Assembly (NCBI RefSeq): GCF_003449015.1
Contig: NZ_QRGD01000001.1
Coordinates: 1,010,639 to 1,074,638, forward strand
Length of the DNA: 64,000 bases
Origin: Aureibaculum luteum
GTDB lineage: Bacteria; Bacteroidota; Bacteroidia; Flavobacteriales; Flavobacteriaceae
Reading direction: 5' to 3'
The notes under the pieces were generated by a model. The model worked only from the letters and a program-made list of their open reading frames with translations. It ran no database searches and was not told where the DNA came from. Positions 9,323 through 17,560 of this stretch are shown in pieces; position 1 is the first letter of the stretch, and every line of letters begins with the position of its first letter. The position numbers were made by a program, and so were the translations under genes.

Positions 9323-9330
9323 CAAAGATA
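9323..9330 (-). promoter_or_regulatory. -7 element TATCTTTG (minus strand) of the thioesterase gene
   Basis: This is an exact TAnnTTTG match read on the minus strand. It predicts a transcript start near 9319 and a leader of about 27 bases. Confidence 0.55.
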
Positions 9331-9421
9331 GAACGGTAACTCTAAATAAATAGTATTATGAAAAAAATATTAATTGTAGTAAGTACTTCGCTTATGGAAG
9401 GGTGTAGAATGGTAATGGTCT

Positions 9422-10357
9422 TTACAAATCTTGAGTCAATAACCAGGCAGCATCATTAGCTTCCGTTTCTCTAATTCTGTATAGGCTATTGATAGCGTCA
9501 TTTATTTCGCTATAACTTTCATAAGAAACTTGAGTTAATCCCCATTTGTTAACACCTAAAATTCTTGCCTTATAACCACTAGTCGTTAATTGATTAACCA
9601 AACGCTGTGCGTTTTCTGGATAACGAAAAGCACCCGCTATAATATGATAAGGTTTTTTATCTAACGTTACCTCTACACTTAATGAAGGTAAAGCTTCAGA
9701 AACAATAAAAGTTGCTTTTTCAATTTTAGTTTGAGTTTCGCGTTCCTGTTCTTGATTGGCAATAATTTGCTGCTCTGAAAGGTTTTTTTGATAAATAGAA
9801 TTAGCACCTAATCCTAATAAAGAAAGCCCTATTACAAATATAGCTGCATATTTTAAAAAGGCATTAGATTCTTTTTTCCTTTTTGCCTCTAACTGAACTG
9901 GTCTTGCAACAATTGGTGGAGTTTCCTTAAGTAACGTTTCTCTTTTTACTTCTGGTAGAACAAAAGAAGACATTCCAAATGATTCCGTTAAATAATTAAT
10001 CTCTGTTTGAGTTTCAAAGATTATAGTATCATTATTATCTAAAGAAAATTTACCTATAGATTCTAATGTTAAATCTGATTGCTTAATAATATCATACCAT
10101 TGGCCAACTTCAAATTTTATAAAATTTAAAGCATGCTCATAAGGTACTTGATCTAATGCTGCAATATAATTTGCTAATAAACCATCATTATTTTTTAAAT
10201 GACTATTAAAAGTAATGAGCTTATGAGGAGGATAAAACGTTTTGGAATACGGGCTGATAATTGCCGATTTTGTATTCGTTACAAAACCACCAAACCCCGG
10301 AACAATTACACATTCGTAACGATATAATAAATCACTTATGTAATTACAAAGTCTCAG
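9422..10357 (-). CDS. HU/CCDC81-type and SPOR domain membrane protein, probable CTG start
   Basis: The first ATG in this frame (9973) would give only 183 residues, but the frame is open and clearly coding 384 bases further upstream. The extension begins RLCNYISDLLYRYECVIVPG, the N-terminal HU/CCDC81-like domain of flavobacterial SPOR proteins. The family start coincides with a CTG at 10357 (minus strand); an in-frame TAA lies 5 codons before it and no ATG, GTG or TTG is available between. The full protein is 311 residues: HU-like domain (about 1-130), basic linker, one membrane helix (about 170-190) and a C-terminal SPOR domain (about 235-311) that should bind denuded peptidoglycan at division sites. 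It lies divergent to dprA. Confidence 0.8.
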   Translation of the reverse strand: MRLCNYISDLLYRYECVIVPGFGGFVTNTKSAIISPYSKTFYPPHKLITFNSHLKNNDGLLANYIAALDQVPYEHALNFIKFEVGQWYDIIKQSDLTLESIGKFSLDNNDTIIFETQTEINYLTESFGMSSFVLPEVKRETLLKETPPIVARPVQLEAKRKKESNAFLKYAAIFVIGLSLLGLGANSIYQKNLSEQQIIANQEQERETQTKIEKATFIVSEALPSLSVEVTLDKKPYHIIAGAFRYPENAQRLVNQLTTSGYKARILGVNKWGLTQVSYESYSEINDAINSLYRIRETEANDAAWLLTQDL

Positions 10358-10481
10358 TTGAGTAAAATTTTAGGGGTTAAAGTCTAGTGTAACAAATGTA
10401 AAAAAAACTTTAGTTTAATTTAGCAATGGTTCACTTTTTTATTAACAAAGTTTGTATCTTAAATTTTTTAAAACCAAAAAT

Positions 10482-11585
10482 TTGAAAAACGAAGAACTAC
10501 TTCATTTATTAGCTTTAATTAATGCCAATGGTGTTGGTGATGTAATGGCTAAAAAATTAATAGCTCATTGTGGTAGTGCAACAGCTATATTTTCCGAAAA
10601 AACACAAAGTTTAGCCAAAATTCAAGGTGTTGGAACTTCAATAACATATGCCTTAAAGGACAAAACTATATTTGAAAGAGCTGCAGAAGAAATTGAGTTT
10701 ATAGAAAAAAACAATATTCAATACTCCTATTTTCAGGATGATGATTATCCAAATTACCTAAAGCATTGTTTTGACGCCCCAATGTTCTTTTTTAAAAAAG
10801 GAAACATTGACATTAACAATTATAAAACCATTAGTATTGTGGGTACAAGACAGATGACTAGCTATGGTAAATCTGTATTAGAGGAACTCATTATAAATTT
10901 AAAAGAATACAATCCTGTTATAATTAGCGGCTTGGCCTATGGTGTAGATATTCATGCACATAAACTAGCCTTAGAACACAAGTTGCAAACCGTTGGAGTA
11001 TTGGCCCATGGTTTAGATAGAATTTATCCTACCCTACATAAAAAACAAGCTGATCAAATGCTTAAAAATGGAGGTTTAATTACTGATTTTTGGTCAAAAA
11101 CAAATCCTGATAGAGAGAATTTTGTTAAAAGAAATAGAATTGTAGCAGGGCTATCGCAGGCCACAATTGTCATCGAATCTGCTGAAAAAGGAGGTTCACT
11201 AATTACAGCTGATATTGCTAATTCTTACAACAGAGATGTATTTGCCATACCCGGAAGAATTACAGATGCTTATAGTAGAGGTTGCAACCAGTTGATAAAA
11301 ACCAACAAAGCGGCTTCCTTAACTTCTGCTAAAGATATAGCCTACATCTTGGGGTGGGAAAAGGATGATGAAAAGAAAAAAGCTATTCAGCAACAATTGT
11401 TCATTGAACTGAATGACACTGAAAAACAAGTTTATAATTATCTATTAAAAGAGGGTAAACAACAACTAGACATTATTGCATTACACTGTAACTTGCCAAT
11501 TTTTAAAATTGCTACTTTACTATTAACATTAGAGTTGAAAGGGGTTATTAAACCGCTCCCAGGTAAAATTTTTGAGGCTATTTAG
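10482..11585 (+). CDS. dprA: DNA-processing protein DprA
   Basis: DprA binds incoming single-stranded DNA and loads RecA during natural transformation. The protein (367 residues from TTG 10482) has an N-terminal helix-hairpin-helix region (about 5-60), a Rossmann-like core with VGTRQMTSYG, ISGLAYGVDIHAH and KRNRIVAGLSQATIVIESA, and a C-terminal winged-helix domain (about 310-367). The TTG at 10482 gives MKNEELLHLLALINANGVG, matching the family N-terminus; an upstream TTG at 10452 would add ten atypical residues. Its stop overlaps the convergent macroglobulin-like gene by 8 bases. With comEC it suggests transformation capacity. Confidence 0.92.
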   Translation: MKNEELLHLLALINANGVGDVMAKKLIAHCGSATAIFSEKTQSLAKIQGVGTSITYALKDKTIFERAAEEIEFIEKNNIQYSYFQDDDYPNYLKHCFDAPMFFFKKGNIDINNYKTISIVGTRQMTSYGKSVLEELIINLKEYNPVIISGLAYGVDIHAHKLALEHKLQTVGVLAHGLDRIYPTLHKKQADQMLKNGGLITDFWSKTNPDRENFVKRNRIVAGLSQATIVIESAEKGGSLITADIANSYNRDVFAIPGRITDAYSRGCNQLIKTNKAASLTSAKDIAYILGWEKDDEKKKAIQQQLFIELNDTEKQVYNYLLKEGKQQLDIIALHCNLPIFKIATLLLTLELKGVIKPLPGKIFEAI

Positions 11586-13974
11586 CTAAATTAATCGTTT
11601 CACGTTTTGACCATAAACTACCATCATTAGACAGGCCTTCAATATAAAGATTTATAGTTTCAGAAGAATAATTTGGTATTTTAAAAATGAGTTCTCCTGT
11701 TTCATTAGGGGTTAGATTAGGTATCCAATGTATGGCCCCTAGTTTTAAAAATTCTTCTGAATTTGTATTTCTATAATTTGGTGTATAATATTCTTTAGGC
11801 ACGGAAAACCCAAACAAATCGTCAATGGTCTGATATACATTTTTAGGGGTGCTTAATCTTTCATCTCTTCTTGTAAAAATTTTAATACTACCTGCTGGTG
11901 ATTCACCTACATTAGGCGTTGTGCTTATATAAATATCCTCAACTTCAGAAACCTTGAGGCTAATTAAAGATTTAAAATCACCAAGCAATGGTACATTGTC
12001 AATAAAAACGGATGGTACTTTAGTACCACCAGGTATACTACGTCTACTAGTAATATTTACCTTATCAATAGAAACACTACCATCACCATTATGTAGAATT
12101 GTAGCAGTGGCAACATCAAAACCATTATTTCTAATTACGGAGGTTATAGGCTCTTGCTGAAATACTGATTCTTTTAAATTAATGTATTTTGCACCATACA
12201 TTCTAATAAGTGGTGTCTTATTTTTAGGATCCTTTCGTTTGGTATTTGCTTTTAAAACTACGGGATCTAATAGCGTTCTGCCATTTAGATTAAGTTTATG
12301 TGTATTGTCATCAATCTTTTGGTCATAAGATTTATCATTGTTGGATACTTTTAAATTCACCAATGTATCTTTACTACTATTGGGATAAATCTTATAAGAT
12401 ACCAAAGGTTTTGTTAGTTTTCCTTTTATATTTTTTAAACTAAAATTAATACTTGTACTATCCGCTATGAATAGGTTTTCAAAACTAAAAGTTTTGTTCT
12501 CGATTACTACAGATTCATAAATTAAATTTTCGGGTGAAGATAACACCATTAAATCACCTGTTTTTTGTTTATATTTATTGAGACTTCCTTTAATTTGAAA
12601 TCCAGCTTCAAACGCATAATTAGCTTTTGGAGGGTCTTTAAAAATAGCGTCCCAACTATACTTACTCCACCCTTGATTTAACAATAATAAATCTAAATCA
12701 TATAATTTTTTACTATTAATGTCGCTAAAATAATAATAGGGGTTCTCTATATGGCCCTTTAGATAAGGAGCTAATAAAAATGTTGCAATTATGGTAGATT
12801 GATACTGGTAGGCTTCGTTTGATGCAGGTAAAACTGAAATGCTAAAATTCCCTTTAATTTCTGATGTTGTATTAGATTTAAGCGTAATAATACTTGAATC
12901 CCCTTTCGAAACTATATTAGTGGCTTCAATTTCTTTAATGGGCGTTTTTAATGCATTAAACACCAATCTTTCAGCAATAGGTTTATTATTTTCATTAGCT
13001 AAAGTAAAAATATTAATACCAGGTAACAATCCAGATTTTTTTACACTTATTAAATATTTTAATTTATCTGATTCAAAGTCTATTTTTACCTTTATTAACT
13101 GACCGTCTCGGTGTATTAAGAGATGATATTGCTTACCTAATAAATCTTGTAAGGTGTGGCTATTCGTTTCTAGAGCAATCAAAACATTATCACCATTTAC
13201 AGCCTCCGTTTTTAAAGTTATTCCTTTTTTTTCTGCTAGTTCGATGGGTTTTATAATTTGTTTTCCATTTGCTAAAGTTAAATTTACAGTATATCTAACA
13301 TTGTTTTTTGTGTCAAGTGTAAACTTTCCTAAGCCAAATTGATTGCTCTTAAAAGTGGTTATTATAATATTGTTCTCATCCGTAACAGTCCCTTCTTCAA
13401 TAATAACACCATTACCAGAATCATTTATCAATTTTAGGCCAATAGTATTACTTACGTCTTGAACAATATGACCTCCTTCTGGCAACAACTGAAGATCATA
13501 TTTAAATTCTTTTAAAACCTCTTTAGGTTCTTCTTCCTCATTACCTACAATTTCAAACATTTGAACATGAGACAAATCTTCCTTAAAATTTTTCATCCAG
13601 TTTGTTGTCGTCTTTATAAAATAAATGCCTGGGGTAAATTTTTGGTCAACTAAAAAATTTCCATTTGTAAATCCCTCAATTGCATAAAAGATTTTCGAGC
13701 ATATAAAGCTACCTGATTCATCATAGATACTGACATAAATATTAGTACTACGCTCATAGGGTGTTTGATATCTATCATTATATATATAGCTCTTAAACCA
13801 AATTTCTTCACCAATAAAGTAGCTCGTTTTATTTAAATGTGTATAAAGTGTTTCTCGCTCTAATTCGAAATAATCGTTATACTTTTTGACGAGTTCGTCT
13901 GTAGAATTAATTTGTGAAAAAACTGTAACTGATAAATTAAGTACTACCAGAAATAAGAGAAATGATTTTTTCAT
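11578..13974 (-). CDS. Secreted macroglobulin-like protein with TonB-plug domain (copy A)
   Basis: This 798-residue protein starts at ATG 13974, where MKKSFLLFLVVLNLSVTVFS forms a clean signal peptide; an ATG 6 codons upstream would spoil it. The N-terminal part contains YTHLNKTSYFIGEEIWFKSY, typical of the MG (alpha-2-macroglobulin-like) strand domain of Bacteroidetes surface proteins. The middle is beta-rich. At about 585-715 there is a plug-like domain (IRNNGFDVA, VPSVFIDNVPL, AGSIKIFTRR), but no beta barrel follows. Families like this sit in the periplasm or on the outer membrane; function is not established. It is the downstream member of a tandem pair with 14109-16469 and differs by carrying an extra dozen residues (ILHNGDGSVSI region) in the plug domain. 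Confidence 0.7.
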   Translation of the reverse strand: MKKSFLLFLVVLNLSVTVFSQINSTDELVKKYNDYFELERETLYTHLNKTSYFIGEEIWFKSYIYNDRYQTPYERSTNIYVSIYDESGSFICSKIFYAIEGFTNGNFLVDQKFTPGIYFIKTTTNWMKNFKEDLSHVQMFEIVGNEEEEPKEVLKEFKYDLQLLPEGGHIVQDVSNTIGLKLINDSGNGVIIEEGTVTDENNIIITTFKSNQFGLGKFTLDTKNNVRYTVNLTLANGKQIIKPIELAEKKGITLKTEAVNGDNVLIALETNSHTLQDLLGKQYHLLIHRDGQLIKVKIDFESDKLKYLISVKKSGLLPGINIFTLANENNKPIAERLVFNALKTPIKEIEATNIVSKGDSSIITLKSNTTSEIKGNFSISVLPASNEAYQYQSTIIATFLLAPYLKGHIENPYYYFSDINSKKLYDLDLLLLNQGWSKYSWDAIFKDPPKANYAFEAGFQIKGSLNKYKQKTGDLMVLSSPENLIYESVVIENKTFSFENLFIADSTSINFSLKNIKGKLTKPLVSYKIYPNSSKDTLVNLKVSNNDKSYDQKIDDNTHKLNLNGRTLLDPVVLKANTKRKDPKNKTPLIRMYGAKYINLKESVFQQEPITSVIRNNGFDVATATILHNGDGSVSIDKVNITSRRSIPGGTKVPSVFIDNVPLLGDFKSLISLKVSEVEDIYISTTPNVGESPAGSIKIFTRRDERLSTPKNVYQTIDDLFGFSVPKEYYTPNYRNTNSEEFLKLGAIHWIPNLTPNETGELIFKIPNYSSETINLYIEGLSNDGSLWSKRETINLAK

Positions 13975-14108
13975 AATGAATAGTTGTGACAAGACAGAAA
14001 CACATATAAGATCAAAATGCCAATTGCATAAATGTAAATTTAGCTCCAGTAAAATAGGAGAAACAACGGGTGAATATTATTACATTACAATATTCTAATT
14101 ATGTAAAG

Positions 14109-16469
14109 CTATTTAGCTAAATTAATCGTTTCACGCTTTGACCATAGACTTCCATCTATAGACATCCCTTCAATATAGATATTTATTGCATCTAAAGGAT
14201 AATTTAGCATATTAAAAGTAAGTTCTCCTTTATCATTTGGTATTAGACTAGATATCCAAAGTAGGGTTCCGTATTTTGAAAAGGTATCAGAACTTGTATT
14301 GAGATAATTTGGCGAATAATACTCTTTTGGCATTGAAAATCCAAACAGGTTTTCATTAGTCTGGTACCCATCTCTTGGAATACTTAGGCCTTTTCCATTT
14401 CTTGTGAAAATTTTAATGGTTCCAGCAGGAGAATCTCCAGGATTTGGCGATTTACTAACATACATATCCTCAACCTGTGAAATTCTAAGTTGCGACAAGG
14501 CTTTAAAATCACCAAACAGTCGCATATTGTCAATATAAATAGTCGGTACATTTGTACCTCCAGGTACATTACGCCTTGCCACAATCTTTACATTATCCAC
14601 AGTGGTAACAACGTCAAATCCGTTATTTCTAATTACGGAGGTTATAGGCTCTTGTTGAAAATTAGATTTAGTTAAATCAATATGTCTAGCACCATACATC
14701 TTTACAAGTGGCTTTTTTGTTGTTTCTTTTATTTTAGTTTTAGCTTTTAAAACCACAGCGTCTAATAATGTAGTACCATTAGCATTTAGATTCTCGGTTT
14801 GCTCAACTGTAGGTTGCGTATAAAATTTACTTTTTGGATAAGTGCTTACATTTTGTAAGTTGTCTTTACTCTTTTTAGGGGAAATGTTAACAGAAACCGT
14901 TGGTTTTTTTAATTTTCCATTTTTGTTTTTTAAACCAAAACTAATACTTGTGCTATCTGCTATGAATAGGTTTTCAAAATTAAAAGTTCCTTTTTCAATG
15001 ACAGCAGCTTCGTGAATCTGATTTTCTGGTGAGGAGAGTACTAACAAATCTCCCGGTTTTTGTTTATAATTATTAAGACTTCCTTTGATTTGAAATCCGG
15101 TTTCAAACGCATAATTAGCTTTTGGTGGATTCTTGAAAATAGCATCCCAACTATACTTACTCCAACCCTGATTCAACAATAATAAGTCCAAATCATATTG
15201 AGTTCTGCGGTCTGTTGCTTGAAAATAATAATAGGGATCTTCTATATTACCTTTTATATAAGGAGCTAATAAAAAGGTTGATATTATTGTAGATTGGTCA
15301 TTATTTGCTTCTGTTAATGAAGGTAAAACGGAAATACTAAAACTACCATTTATTTTAGCATTCATTTTCGTTTTTAGTGTTACAATACTAGAATCGCCTT
15401 TCGAAACTATTTTTGCAGCTTCAATTTCTTTAATGGGTGTTTTTAAAGTATTAAACACCAATCTTTCAGCAATAGGCTCATTATTTTCATTAACTAATGT
15501 AAGAATATTAATACCAGATAATAATTCCGATTTTTTTAAACTTATTAAATATTTCAACTTATCAGCCGTAAAGTCGACTTTTACTTTTATTAACTGACCA
15601 TCTCGGTGAATTAATAGATCATATTGTTTACCTATTAAATCTGGTAAGGTAAGCCTATTCGTTTCTAGAGCAATCAATACATTGTCACCATTTGTTGCAT
15701 TAACTTTAAGAGATATTCCTTTTCCTTTAGCAGGTTCAATTGGTTTTGTTATTTGTTTTTCATTTGCCAGAACTACATGTATACTATATTTAGTATCCTT
15801 TTTAGCATGAAGTGTAAACCTTCCTAATCCAAATTGATTACTTTTAAAAGTGGTTATTTCATTCTCTTTTTCATCTAATACAATGCCTTTTTTTATAATA
15901 ACACCGTTTCCTTGCTCATTTATCAATTTAAAACCTATTGTGTTACTTACATTTTCTACAATATGTCCGCCTTCTGGTAATAGTTGTAAGTCATATTTAT
16001 TTTCATCTGACAGCTTTTTGGTTACTTCTTGCTCATTACCAACAATTTCAAACATTTGAACATGAGACAAATCTTCCTTAAAATTTTTCATCCAGTTGGT
16101 TGTCGTCTTTATGTAATAAATTCCTGGAGTAAATTTCTGGTCAACAAAAAAGTTTCCATTTGCAACGCCCTCAGATGCATATATAATCTTTGAGCTTATT
16201 AAACGACCTAATTCATTATAAATGCTAACATAAATATTTGTGCTACTCGCGTAAGGTGTTTGATACCTGCCATTATAGATATAGCTCTTAAACCAAATCT
16301 CTTCACCGATAAAGTAGCTCGTTTTATTTAAATGTGTATAAAGTGTTTCTCGCTCTAATTCAAAATAATCATTGTACTTTTTTACTAATTCTTCAGAAGA
16401 TTTTATTTGTGAAAAAACTGTAAATGACAAGTTTAGTAATACCAAAAGTAAGAGAAATGATTTTTTCAT
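14109..16469 (-). CDS. Secreted macroglobulin-like protein with TonB-plug domain (copy B)
   Basis: This 786-residue paralog of the preceding gene has the same order: signal peptide MKKSFLLLLVLLNLSFTVFS, MG-like domain (GEEIWFKSYIYNGRYQTPYA), beta-rich middle and plug-like domain near 570-700. Long blocks align with copy A without gaps; the N-terminal 140 residues are nearly the same and the middle has drifted more. It lies upstream of copy A on the same strand with a 134-base gap. The bases just before both starts share a similar stretch (GTTGTGACAAGA against GTTGCGACAGGA, read on the plus strand), so the duplicated unit probably included upstream sequence. Confidence 0.7.
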   Translation of the reverse strand: MKKSFLLLLVLLNLSFTVFSQIKSSEELVKKYNDYFELERETLYTHLNKTSYFIGEEIWFKSYIYNGRYQTPYASSTNIYVSIYNELGRLISSKIIYASEGVANGNFFVDQKFTPGIYYIKTTTNWMKNFKEDLSHVQMFEIVGNEQEVTKKLSDENKYDLQLLPEGGHIVENVSNTIGFKLINEQGNGVIIKKGIVLDEKENEITTFKSNQFGLGRFTLHAKKDTKYSIHVVLANEKQITKPIEPAKGKGISLKVNATNGDNVLIALETNRLTLPDLIGKQYDLLIHRDGQLIKVKVDFTADKLKYLISLKKSELLSGINILTLVNENNEPIAERLVFNTLKTPIKEIEAAKIVSKGDSSIVTLKTKMNAKINGSFSISVLPSLTEANNDQSTIISTFLLAPYIKGNIEDPYYYFQATDRRTQYDLDLLLLNQGWSKYSWDAIFKNPPKANYAFETGFQIKGSLNNYKQKPGDLLVLSSPENQIHEAAVIEKGTFNFENLFIADSTSISFGLKNKNGKLKKPTVSVNISPKKSKDNLQNVSTYPKSKFYTQPTVEQTENLNANGTTLLDAVVLKAKTKIKETTKKPLVKMYGARHIDLTKSNFQQEPITSVIRNNGFDVVTTVDNVKIVARRNVPGGTNVPTIYIDNMRLFGDFKALSQLRISQVEDMYVSKSPNPGDSPAGTIKIFTRNGKGLSIPRDGYQTNENLFGFSMPKEYYSPNYLNTSSDTFSKYGTLLWISSLIPNDKGELTFNMLNYPLDAINIYIEGMSIDGSLWSKRETINLAK

Positions 16470-16551
16470 ATTGTTTTGTTGCGACAGGAAGAAATCAAAT
16501 ATATGACAAAATATAAATTATAAAGGTATTGTTAATAAAATATTTTTTTAT

Positions 16552-16905
16552 TTATATCACTCCTTTCTCAACAAAATACTGTACCACGGCCTCTTTCATT
16601 AAAACAGATTGTTCGCCTGCTTTTAAAAAAGGCAATTCTTCTTTAATTTTGAAATGTGGCCAGCCATCATCGTCGAAAAAATCAAATTCGTAATAACCGA
16701 GCGGTTCTAATAATCTGCAAATAGCAATATGCATTAAGTCTACTTTATCGTCTTTTTTAAACTTACGATACCCTTGCCCTAATTCTTGAACACCAATTAG
16801 ATATATAATAGCATCCAAATCAACTGCTTCTCCATCGGCAAATTGCATTGAAATTCTAGTCTTCAACACTTCCCATTTTTCTTTTAATTCTATATCTCTA
16901 GACAT
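16552..16905 (-). CDS. Conserved small cytoplasmic protein of unknown function
   Basis: This 117-residue protein has no signal peptide or membrane segment and is acidic, with a distinctive FDFFDDDGWPHF stretch near residues 74-85. I recognise it only as a type of conserved flavobacterial hypothetical protein. It follows the carbonic anhydrase gene by 28 bases, but a -7 match overlapping that gene's stop (16929-16936) suggests a promoter of its own. No catalytic motif is visible. Confidence 0.65.
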   Translation of the reverse strand: MSRDIELKEKWEVLKTRISMQFADGEAVDLDAIIYLIGVQELGQGYRKFKKDDKVDLMHIAICRLLEPLGYYEFDFFDDDGWPHFKIKEELPFLKAGEQSVLMKEAVVQYFVEKGVI

Positions 16906-16928
16906 TCTTCTTTCTTATAAAAACCTTG

Positions 16929-16936
16929 CAAATTTA
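16929..16936 (-). promoter_or_regulatory. -7 element TAAATTTG (minus strand) ahead of the 117-residue gene
   Basis: This exact TAnnTTTG match overlaps the stop of the carbonic anhydrase gene and leaves a leader of about 20 bases before the start at 16905. Confidence 0.45.
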
Positions 16937-17560
16937 ATCTAAATGATAGATCTCCATTATATGTTCTAAGATATTTTCAAAATCAATTTTCAAATCGATC
17001 AGTTTACCTGTATGAATATCGAAAACCCAACCATGAACTTTTAAATCTCTCTCTCTATATGCTTTTTGTACTGCTGCTGTTTTAATTAAATTAACACATT
17101 GTTCTTGAACGTTTAATTCAACTAACCTATCATATTTTTTTTCTTCATCTTTTATTCCATCTAATTCCGCCTTATGAATACGATATACATCTCTAATATT
17201 TCTTAACCACGGATTTAATATACCTAAATCTGCCGATTGCATAGCAGCTTTTACACCACCACAAGCATAATGCCCACAAACAACAACATGATTTACTTTT
17301 AAATGATCAACGGCGTAATTAACAACTGACATTACATTCAAATCAATGCTTATAACCATATTGGCGATGTTTCTGTGTACAAAAACATCGCCAGGTTCTA
17401 AGCCCATTAAATCTTCAGCTGCTACCCTACTATCTGAGCATCCTATATACAATAACTCCGGGTTTTGACCACTTCCTAATTTAGTAAAGTAGTCATTATC
17501 TACAGCTAACTTATTATGAATCCACTTTTTATTATTATCAAAAATACTATCTAGATTCAT
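16934..17560 (-). CDS. Beta-class carbonic anhydrase (SulP-coupled)
   Basis: This 208-residue enzyme interconverts CO2 and bicarbonate. The beta-class zinc site is complete: CSDSR (Cys41, Asp43, Arg45) and HYACGG (His97, Cys100). Its start overlaps the stop of the SulP transporter by 4 bases, so the two are translationally coupled. That coupling suggests it acts on the bicarbonate moved by SulP. A second, different carbonic anhydrase lies upstream of the transporter. No signal peptide is seen, so it is cytoplasmic. Confidence 0.93.
   Translation of the reverse strand: MNLDSIFDNNKKWIHNKLAVDNDYFTKLGSGQNPELLYIGCSDSRVAAEDLMGLEPGDVFVHRNIANMVISIDLNVMSVVNYAVDHLKVNHVVVCGHYACGGVKAAMQSADLGILNPWLRNIRDVYRIHKAELDGIKDEEKKYDRLVELNVQEQCVNLIKTAAVQKAYRERDLKVHGWVFDIHTGKLIDLKIDFENILEHIMEIYHLD

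Noticed and set aside
9358-9459. Plus-strand 33-codon frame beginning MKKILIVV
   Set aside because: It is short, overlaps the 3' end of the SPOR gene on the other strand and lacks any promoter element; chance is the simpler explanation.
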